Positions 54,878 through 64,000 of a stretch of 64,000 bases of DNA are shown here, one piece after another (position 1 is the stretch's first letter; the number at the start of each line of letters is the position of its first letter). The notes below the pieces were generated by a model, which was not told the origin of the DNA, searched no databases, and saw only the letters and a list, made by a program, of their open reading frames with translations. Source of the DNA: Saposhnikovia divaricata (lineage: Eukaryota > Streptophyta > Magnoliopsida > Apiales > Apiaceae); assembly GCA_036435485.1 (NCBI GenBank), contig CM071595.1:7802001-7866000 (forward strand), in the 5' to 3' direction. The translations under genes and the position numbers were made by a program.

Positions 54878-54883
54878 ACATAC

Positions 54884-55032
54884 TTAAGATTTCCCATAAG
54901 GGTTTTATATGTCATCACTACTTTAAGTAGTCTGACTATGAACTTGGCAATAGTTCTTATTATCTTAGTGAATTTATTGTTTTAATGTCGTCTCATCTCT
55001 GGGGTTTATAACGTACGCTCTAATACCATTTC
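54884..55032 (-). other. Gypsy leader fragment with primer-binding-site-like sequence
   Basis: On the minus strand tggtattagagc (55017-55028) follows the LTR end by four bases, one mismatch from the initiator-Met PBS tggtatcagagc. About 130 bp of leader follow, then the sequence switches to the truncated Copia element. So a second internal region once lay on this side of the LTR. Confidence 0.65.
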
Positions 55033-55705
55033 TGTAACACCCCCAGATCCGGGGTCCGGGATCCGGTCGTTACGGTCTCCAATTCTGTCCACAATACTTG
55101 AACTTACCTCAACATAAAATAATTTACATCTTTATGACCCAACACAACAATATAAAACACACCCGTTATAGTCCCAGAGATGAAATCAGAGTAACAATCA
55201 AATTTTATTAAACACATTATGAGTTCTTACAACCCAAAAGGGTTACAATAAGAATACATACTCTTTGCCATCCATTTACATAAGTCATACTAGTCCATAT
55301 ATTTGGTACTGAAAGAATGAATCTATCCTACCAATAGCTTTCTCTTCGGCTCTGGTAGTCTCATCGTCCTCGCCAGTATCGAGTGCGCCTTATGCGAATC
55401 ATCTGGTCTAGCTGTTGTTGTGATATAATAATAAAGCAAGGGTGAACAATAGCCCACTAACAATAATATTTAACTGAACGATAATATATAACAGTTCAAA
55501 AGTATCTTGCAAACCATATGCCATGAATTTACGGAAATGATGTCAGAATAACATGAACAATGAAGTTACGAGGTAACTCAAAATGCATATATAGGTGGGA
55601 ATATCTGCTGTGTCAAAGATAAGCCAGATATTATCATTTATCATATAAAGAGGAACTTGCAAGGAAAATATCGCAATTCCAGTTATTAACATTTTTCGAA
55701 GTCCT

Positions 55706-55788
55706 ACAACCTGAAAGAAGTCTCTTCGATACGTGTTGCGGAAGACACCGTCAACCTGAAAGAAGTCTCATCGATACGTGTTGCAGGG
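55706..55788. repeat. Direct duplication inside the gypsy LTR
   Basis: cctgaaagaagtctcttcga tacgtgttgc occurs twice with one change, 45 bp apart. Confidence 0.9.
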
Positions 55789-55930
55789 AATTCTCAATTT
55801 GGGAGATGAACCAATACTGGAGTTGTCACGCACCAGCTGTCCCACTCCCTGAAGATCAGTCGGGGATGGTACAGCCCAATATAGTTTACTACCGGTAGAA
55901 GGAAGAACAGAAGGCTCCACTTGTCGATTG

Positions 55931-56553
55931 CCTTTAATTAGGGGTGCCCATAAACCGATCAAACCGATTAAACCGACCCAACCCGCCCCTACTTTTAGCC
56001 GATCCAATCCGATATTATTTAAACCGAACATTGAATGAGTTAAATATTAAAAAAACCGAATTAAATGGGTTGGGTTAGGGTTTTGATAATTTTAACCCAA
56101 TCCAACCCGACATATATTATGCACCAATGAGCCATACTACTAATTTACTACTTGACTTAAAGTTAAGATTCTTTGGATATATTATTACATGTTCCACACT
56201 AAAATATGAATTAAAGATATTTAATACAACGATGTTCTAGTTATGTGTAATGTAATTTAGTTTTGTAGATTGTAGTGTATTGTAATTTGCACATGTGGTG
56301 ATCAATTGCATAATTTCATACTAGATTAAGTTGTACATAACTTTAATTCTTGGACATCGAGTTGTTTTATCACTAACCAACAAATACAAATATGTATTGC
56401 ACTAACTTCTACTTTATATTTAACCCGATCAACCCGATCAAGCCGAACCAACCCAACTCGACTTTAGTAAGATTTATACACGACTAATTGGGTTGGGTTA
56501 CTAAATTACTTTTAACCCGCCCAACCCGACCCGCGGGCACCCTTACCTTTAAT
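55931..56553. mobile_element. hAT-type MITE, 607 bp plus 8-bp target duplication
   Basis: The element is 55939-56545, with ends taggggtgccc and (reverse complement) taagggtgccc. The target duplication cctttaat is identical at 55931-55938 and 56546-56553. Sub-terminal regions are filled with ccgatc, aacccg and ccaaccc motifs in both orientations, including gggttgggttagggtt. No transposase. An 87-codon minus-strand frame over its left end is spurious. Confidence 0.93.
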
Positions 56554-57119
56554 AGTAACTCCCTGGCCAATGGTTAGGCCTTGTGATGGACCGCGCGACT
56601 CGGCCACTTACACACGACTCCTAGTTCGAATAAATCCATAGCATTGAAGCATAGAGTTTGTCCTCCCTTCCCTAAGTGAAATACTTGTTGATAAGACTCC
56701 ACAAAGTAGTCGTATCTAGTTGGAAAGGAAAATTCACCAACATTTCCCAAGCTTTTGCTTGTTAATGGATATCAACTTGTTCCAACAATCTTACCCCTCG
56801 AATGATGAGAAGGTACACACAGACTTAATGAGTCCATAGCAACCAAGTTGCGAGTGAAAAGGATAAATTATGAGATTTATGACCGGAAAGTCTACAAGAT
56901 AAATAACATTGCTCAAGTAGGTTCCCCTATAACATGGAAGTTTAAGCGAGCATTTAAATCCTTTTAAGATAGATTTAAATGAAAAATAAAGAGTTGAGAA
57001 CCTTTCCTTGATAAAATAGTCGTAGAAAGACTCCGAAATATTTTACATAATATCTGGAGGTGACAGATAATCTCCGACTAATATAAATCATTTTTAAAAA
57101 GAATTTAAAAGATTTAAAT

Positions 57120-57720
57120 AAATATTCCAAGAATATTTATTAACTCAATAATAATTACGGAATATTATTAAATTATAATATAGCTCGTAAGTAATCCTCG
57201 AATGAATATATGGAATTATTTACTAAATAAATCCCTCCTTAAATGCATATTCGAAATAATATTCATTAAATAATTAAACTCCAATAAATGTTTAAAATAA
57301 TATTCAATAAATAGGTCAATCCTTAAATGAATATTTGGAAATAATATTCATTTAATAAATAATCTTCTAAGTGAATATCCAAATAATATTCATTTAGTAA
57401 TCAAAACTTTAAAGGAATAATCGAAATAATATTCCTTAAGTAAATAGAACTTCCAATGAATATTTTAAAATAATATTCATCAAGTACATAAAACCTTAAA
57501 TGAATATTCGAAAGTAATATTCATTTAATAAATAACATTCTAATGATTATCAAAATAATATTCATTAAATAATCAACTCTAAATGATTATTCGAAACTAA
57601 TATTCATTTAATATCTCTCGACTGAGATAATACTCGAATAACATTCCTCGAAATATTTCCAAGTAATTGATACTTTATGGAAATATAAATAATGTTTAAT
57701 AATAACATTCCTCAAGGTAA
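57120..57720. repeat. Tandem field of a 40-60 bp palindromic unit
   Basis: The unit aaatgaatattcgaaataat attcattaaataa, itself near-palindromic around the gaatatt...aatattc arms, recurs about ten times with varying spacers. It lies inside the gypsy LTR. Confidence 0.85.
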
Positions 57721-60449
57721 ATAATAATTTGCCGTTGGAATCCCTCCGGGTTTCCACGACTATCTATATCTCAAAATACTGACTCCCGGTCTATAGTTAT
57801 GAATGAATATCATATGCCCTTCGATAAGGGTTTTACCAAACAATCCGGCTTATAACTTATAATTCGTATCTAGTATATAAGCCAATATCAATTCAGGGAA
57901 CAGGTATCATAATATAATTTGATAATAGGCATGCATGTTATGGCATATGTAAGATGGCAATCACATATATATATTATCACAACAACAGGTTCATAGTTTT
58001 GAACACTTGCCTGGTAATCGGGTGTGGGTGAAGATAGCGTGTCCTGGGTCTGCTCGATGATCTATAAACAATCAGAACATTCGAGATTAACCACTTAACA
58101 CCTCTTAAAAGTCTATGTATAAACTTCACTTAAATCAAAACACGTTTTCGAATTATCTCGTTATACACCTTTTAGGGTAACTCTTTTTAGTACTGATACG
58201 ATCCGACATTTGTTCGTTATTACGACATGTCATCGTACCCAAACTCGGTATATACTTAAGTCGTATAAATTCTAAAGTCGATCGATTACGAACCGAGATT
58301 ATACTTCGAGTTTTATCGTTCGTTTTCTAAGTGTTTTACCAAAGTTATAACCAAGCGGGTTTTTAGGGGGTTCGTTCGCGTTTAACTTCGATTCAAACAT
58401 TTTTATAAAATCGGAAAACGGTCCGTTTGATTGTGGTTTTCTTTCATACCTTCCTTATGACCCCTAGTATTTATTTACAAAGATTCACCACTGAATAACA
58501 TGTTTTACGAGGGTTCAATTGAAGTTACGAACTTTTACTTACGGTTCCGAACCAATTTTAGTAATTTGACCATAACTCCTAAACCGTAAATCGGAATGTT
58601 TCGATTCTCACGCCATAACGATCTATGGCTCGAGATCTACAAGGACCAGTCACAATATTACCAAGGTCAGGAAATTATATTAACTGCCATGCTTGGTTTT
58701 TAAGTGTTAACAAAAATTCGACATTACGACGGCTATAAATCGGACGTTCTAAAAATCGTAACAACACAACCAAGCCACACCGGGCATTAACACAATTCAT
58801 AAACATGATTCTCATTTCCATAAGTCCTAGAACCAATGATCTTAACCTCAAAATCATCAAGGACTTGAATCATGACTAAATAACTACTAAGAACAACTAC
58901 ATTATCATGTAAACATGCTTACACTAACATCATCACCAAATCTCATCTAAAACTCCATTAAAACTCAAAACAAAAACTTGGGTTCTTGAAGTTTATACCT
59001 TCCTTGGAGTGTGTATGCACTTAGTAAGCCTTGTATAGTCCTTAGAACACCTTAAACAAGCTTGGATCATCCAAAGAAACAATAAAACTAAAGTTAGTTC
59101 TTAAAAATTACTATACATCAGTTCAAAGATCTGCAAAAACGAGGCCCTTACCATGCTTTCTTGGACGAGGCTCCTAAAGGAGAGTTGTAGAGCATCTAAC
59201 CAGATTTCCAACAAGCTAAAGAACACCAAATTTCATTAAGAAATGAAGGAGATATGGCCGTTTGAAAATCATTCCAGAAACTGACAAGCATCAGGACAGT
59301 TTGCTTCTTCAACTTGGAGAGGTGATTTGACTAGGCTATACTACTTGGATTGCTATGACATTTGGTACGAATGTTGCCCATGGAGTGGAGAAGCTATGGT
59401 TAAAATTTGGTGATTTTAGAAGCTCTAGATTGGGAGATATGAATTTTTCTTTGAGCTTGGTTGGCAGTTTTGGAGAGATTTGTTGTTCTTGGTTTGCTTT
59501 TTGTTTTGCTAGCTTCTCTTTTGCTCTCATCCACTCTAAAGTGTATTATTGCTGTGTTTAGGAAATATATTGCATAAAGCCACTTTATTAAAGTGCTTGT
59601 GTCATGGATGATGCATTTGCAAGGGACATGTGTTGAATTCTTATGGCTTTGAACTAAGTACTTGGTTTAGTTTCTAATTGTTCTAGTTCCTTTGGTAACT
59701 ACTTGGTTACTTTATCCCATCCACTTGCATATACTTGCATCTTGCTTCTCTTCTTGTTTCTTTGTCCGTTTATTGCTCAATTCATTGATCGTTCGGAGGA
59801 ATAACTCATTCGTTTCTAGTTAGGGTTTTACCGGAAACCGTCTTAATATTTATACTATCATCCTCCATTCTCTTTAATAATTCTTGAACCTATTTTCCTT
59901 AAATCCCTTCAATAATTCCTTAAGTCTTTCAGTGTCCAGGGAAACCTCGGGGAAAATAAAAGTGCTATTTTTCAGTATCTGACAGCTTTTACATACACTC
60001 TTTTTCCCCCTGGATCAATAATATGAACTCAGAATTTCATTCCGGGTACTTCTATATGGCGTCGTCTAATAATATTCCTACGTCCACCAAAATCACTATT
60101 CATCCTTTTTCTTTACTTATTCTCTTAGGGTTGTACAATTGTCCCTGATCTCTTTCGATCGTTCCTTAACCTTTTTACGGAACCACTGGACCAATAACAG
60201 ACATCGATTTGGATGACATAAGAATAATCTTCTTCTTTAGAATTATCAAATCTTAATTCCCTAGGAGATAGATAATTCTTATCTAAAGTGTCAACCAATA
60301 GTATTCTTCATGGCATATAAACATTTGAATCCAAATCTATTCCTTTCATTCATTATCTCAATCGTTACATCGTAGTCATAATCACTATTCACCATTGCCT
60401 CAGTACATAATAAAAAGTTTTAATTATATCCAAAATTTGGGTTCTTACA

Positions 60450-60466
60450 GTCTCCCCTCCTTAAAA
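60450..60466 (-). other. Gypsy polypurine tract
   Basis: ttttaaggaggggagac on the minus strand, immediately before TGTAAGAACCC of the LTR. Confidence 0.8.
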
Positions 60467-63400
60467 GGATTCCGTCCCGGAATCAGGTAGGAAGCAAAGA
60501 GTCGTTTGTCTGTCGTTTCACCTTTCAGCTTCCGGGTCAATTCTTAGTCGTTCTGCCCTTTCTCAGCACATCTACTGGTGCTACAATACGTACTTTATCC
60601 TTTTTCCATCAACTTTGCTACTTTTCGTACAACACATTATCCGGGTTATGTTCTTACCCAGTCTTATCCTTATTGATACCTGCAGTAACATTGGTATCAC
60701 TATCACCCTGCGAATTCGGAGATAACCTCGCTCGCACTGTGCATTTCCTGATTGTTTTAATCTTCGCAATCTCGATCTATATAGAGAAGTGGAAAGATTT
60801 ATTGAGTGATCACTATGATCAATGAACATTTGTTATATTGCATAGTTAGTACAGAAGGGGGGCCAGCCTTTAGTACTTGACAAGCAATTAAACAAGTTAT
60901 GGTATTCCACTTAGACTTCTATCACATAGACAGATAGTCACGTAGCAGTACCTCCCCTCCTTAGAGGGTTGTTCTTCTCAATTCATAAAGAAGATGAATA
61001 AGAGAGAAGAAAAGAAAAGAGTTCTAAAGGATTATAGAAAGTTTTCATGATTGTAAAATATCATACTCAGAATTTACCTCTGAACTATAAAGGTCCATCA
61101 AAGAAGAAATTAATCATGATTATATCCAATACTATTTGATCGCAATCTCATGTGTCAACATATCTTGCTGCTTTGTCCACCATTCTATGGACCTATACTC
61201 TGGTTCAACCTTAGCACACTTACTTTTGGAAAATCTTTGAACCTCTCAGGTTAAATCTTAGTTTCTCGCTTGACGCCATTGTTACTGACATTCCATGTCA
61301 CGCTACTAGGTTTTTCATATCTATAATATTAACACTATCAGGTTGTCATCCCGAGAATTCATTAGAAAACCCTTTTATTAATCCATTCATAACATTCCTT
61401 GCTTCATATTCCATAGTTGCTTTTCCCAATCTTTTCTTTATCAATCACATCCTTCTTATTATCTGATTCTTATTTACTTCTGTTATTTACTTTCACCTTC
61501 ATCTCTTTATTGAGATATCTTTTGCACTTGGTACCTCCTTATTGGTATCCCGTTACATTTACTCTATAATCATCACATTATTCCAATTTAAATTCTCCGA
61601 AATGAATCTGGCCGATCCCTTTAACTTAGATTCAATATAATCTACTTCTGTCAACTTGTTTCTCATCACTTATTCTTTTCTACCCGCGGTTTTCCACAGG
61701 TTGTCTTTCTTAAGTCAGACCAGGTCGTACATCTACCTGCTCGCACTCTTATCATCTATTGAGCATCTTCGTTTTACTGGTGTAGCTTTGCCACATGAAA
61801 CACGTTACTACCATGCTATAAGCTTTGGGGGTAAAACTGGCTCGAATGCCACCTTCCGAACACTTTTAAACTCTCAGGTGGCCTAATAAGTCTCGGGCTC
61901 AACTGCCCTTCTCTATAAGTCTCATTAATTCTTTCTACGGGAATACATTTAGCATCATGAATCGTTAACCTCATATTCTCTATCTTGTTTGCGCAGAAGT
62001 ACACTAACAAAAACTTGCTTGTCATTCAGTAACATGCCATTTAGCTTATCAATAGCAGCACTTTCTTTATCTTTACGTTATCATTTACTTTCTTAGAAGA
62101 ATCACCATCGCTTGTTGTTTACGTAGTGCGTTAATAGCTAACCATACTGGTTTCAAATCCTTTAGGAAGACAAAGTAATCACTATTCCTTATCCATAAGG
62201 AACACTTCCTGAACTTGATGTAGATATTACTTGAAGTAGATAAGATTGCATAAGAGTTTCAAGCATCGCAGCTATGTCAGGTTGATGAAACTATCACTCA
62301 TGCATTTTCCGTAAAAGACTGGAAACTTAACGGTTTACTTCGTCAATTTTTTTATCATGGTCCTGGGTTGCCTTAAAACGGGACCTTCTAAGGTATGTAA
62401 TATGCTTAAGACTCCATCAAAAATCGAATCTTTACTTAAACTATTATTACCATCGATTCATGCACAGTCATCAGAAGGAATGTAAATTCCTCCACTCCGA
62501 TATGACCTTCAAGGTCTTTCCAAATATCATTTTGTTTCTTCGGTATGAACATTTGTAATTATTCCTTTATACTTAGACTGTCGGCCACCTCATTGGCCTT
62601 TTCTGCTAATAATAATTTCTTATAATCAATGTTCTCTGGATACGTACCAACTCAAACTTTTCTACCTTATTCCCATCACTGTTGGGTGAAAGCATTCTCC
62701 CTTAAGCTCTGCTGAAGGAGAAAAATATATCTATCAGTCTTTTTCCATAAGTCATTGCTTTCACCTACCCGTGGGAACTTTATCAAAGTTACCCTCAATC
62801 ATACCTAGGATATTTGTTCTCTTAGTTCTTTCTTGTTCTAGGATAATCTCTACCTTCTTTGGTTCCATCCATACCTCATCATGGTTTCATACATGCCTCA
62901 TCTGGCATTTTTGTTATTGTGTCTTACATTCTCTTTCAAACTTCTAGTTGGAAACTCAGAATATTAACTTTTTCCTTGTAAGGTTTCTTAGGTCGTCCTC
63001 ATCATTCCTCCTGTATTTTCTAGGTACAGGGTATAGCAGGACGTCATTGATCAATACTCTAATAATTCTATCTATGCTCTTTCCAGAACTCTTTTTAGTA
63101 ATCCTTACAGGTCATTGTTGCCTTAGCAAATCCAACTCATATCATCTGAATTCACAATGTCTTTATTAGGTTAAAGCCATCCATTGTGCATTCCCTAGGG
63201 TTTGTCTTAATTTGTGGATGTCCTATTCTTAATTCAACTGCCAAGGAATTCCTGAATCCTGTAATTGGAAATGAAATCATGTATCCCTTAATAAGGGTCT
63301 CTTATCAATCATTCTCATTTGATAATTGATCGGTGGCTTAATGCTAACCTCTACTTTCAGATAGTTTCCAGCCTCTTCGACCTTCCAAAAAGACAACGTA

Positions 63401-64000
63401 TGTCTATCTGCTCTCTTACAGAACTTGGTAATGGTAGCAAGGATGTTTTGGAAGATATTGGTTGAGTTCAACGTGAATCTCTTAGTACTTATCGTTCTTC
63501 GCGAAGGTACTTGCCTCAGACAAAATTTCTACAGCATACCGTTCAATTTCTGACCATTTCTATACTCTCTTCATATACCTTCATCGTTTACTTTCCTCCG
63601 TCATAATATATTCATGGTATTCATGATACCCTAACATCATACATCTCAAGTCATTATACTTCCATTTTTTTTTTACTCGTAATCTTGGGCAATCATATAC
63701 ACATGAATCACTTTAGTACGGGTGACCCCATTCCAAAAAGTCTAGTAAATTCCCAATCCAAACATGGGTTGCAAAGGGTTTAGTAGAAGATTTCTACGAT
63801 CTCATTAATATTTCCGTTATATCAAAAGCCCTTGTAGTCGGTGCTTACTTAGAAGCAACCCTGCTTTGTCCTTTCATTGTTGGTCTAGTCACTTGATAAT
63901 CCTTTGTGACTTGGCCTCAACTGGCCACACTAAAATAAAAATATATGATTTTAGGGGTTGGCTAACTAGCATTACTTTTCTAGCAATTGCTGGCATAGTG
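60450..64000 (-). pseudogene. Decayed Ty3/gypsy (chromovirus-like) internal region
   Basis: On the minus strand, from the window edge leftwards, traces of pol appear in the gypsy order. Near 62985-63060 is a degenerate RT active-site region (a relic of F/YIDDILVYS followed by an EEHLR-like stretch). Near 61816-62025 is the integrase C-terminal block GQLSPRLIRP with downstream LPP-like sequence. The purine tract aaggaggggagac at 60450-60466 then abuts the LTR. No frame longer than about 90 codons survives. Stops and indels are dense. The 5' part (gag, protease) would be beyond the window. Confidence 0.65.

Larger units (their letters stand above)
55033..60449 (-). repeat. Very long gypsy LTR (about 4.8 kb plus a 607-bp insertion)
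   Basis: On the minus strand it starts TGTAAGAACCCAAATTTTGG directly after the purine tract at 60450-60466 and ends GGGGGTGTTACA at 55033. It shares patches with the solo LTR at 4027-7683 (gccgtcgtaatg, aaggaaggtataaa and a duplicated unit near one end). It contains the hAT MITE at 55939-56545 and a tandem field at 57120-57720. Small frames inside are not genes. The borders are supported by PPT and PBS-like sequence, but no second LTR of this copy lies in the window, so length cannot be checked. Confidence 0.7.

Noticed and set aside
59336..59561. Frames on both strands of 64-68 codons
   Set aside because: Within the long gypsy LTR; no protein family resemblance.

Overview
The window is nuclear DNA of a dicot-type flowering plant. 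It has two host genes with GT-AG introns, both with close Arabidopsis counterparts (a thylakoid-lumen pentapeptide protein and a VND-type NAC factor). AT-rich transposon-packed DNA fills nearly everything else. The species cannot be fixed from sequence alone; a SIRE-type Copia element with a long extra ORF would fit many eudicots.

Layout. 1-0.35 kb: possible 5' end of a minus-strand gene running off the window. 0.9-1.8 kb: tandem repeat of about 175 bp. 1.83-2.46 kb: CACTA-like element. 3.09-8.15 kb: minus-strand Helitron split by a 3.66-kb solo Ty3/gypsy LTR (TSD AATAC). 8.5-9.2 kb: second Helitron. 9.79-24.45 kb: complete but decayed 14.65-kb SIRE/Maximus-like Ty1/copia element on the minus strand (two ~1.3-kb LTRs, PBS, PPT, gag, pol, long third ORF), itself carrying a 363-bp foldback MITE. 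24.5-27.1 kb: PIF/Harbinger-like element split by a 1.95-kb solo LTR (TSD CCTAT).

27.5-31.4 kb holds the seven-exon TL17-like gene (+). 33.9-35.2 kb holds the three-exon VND4-like NAC gene (-). The two genes are convergent and are the only convincing host genes. 35.2-37.4 kb has MITE fragments. 37.54-48.04 kb is a young 10.5-kb Ty3/gypsy Tat/Retand element (TSD ATGGT, LTRs differing at 7 of 509 positions, 1921-codon gag-pol frame open). It carries an antisense, intron-containing extra gene with its own TATA box, and it sits inside a Stowaway-like element. 48.5-50.1 kb: two adjoining Helitrons. 50.8-51.7 kb: MITEs. 53.4-54.9 kb: 3' part of a Copia element. 55.03-60.45 kb: a very long gypsy LTR with an hAT MITE inside. 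60.45-64 kb: decayed chromovirus-type gypsy pol.

The most interesting items are three: the antisense spliced gene of the Retand element; the SIRE third ORF, which keeps one frame through five stops and follows what looks like a host-style 5' leader; and the 55-60 kb LTR, which has a polypurine tract on one side and a primer-binding site on the other, as in a tandem element. The nesting order gives relative insertion ages at several places. No CRISPR array, rRNA or convincing tRNA gene was seen.
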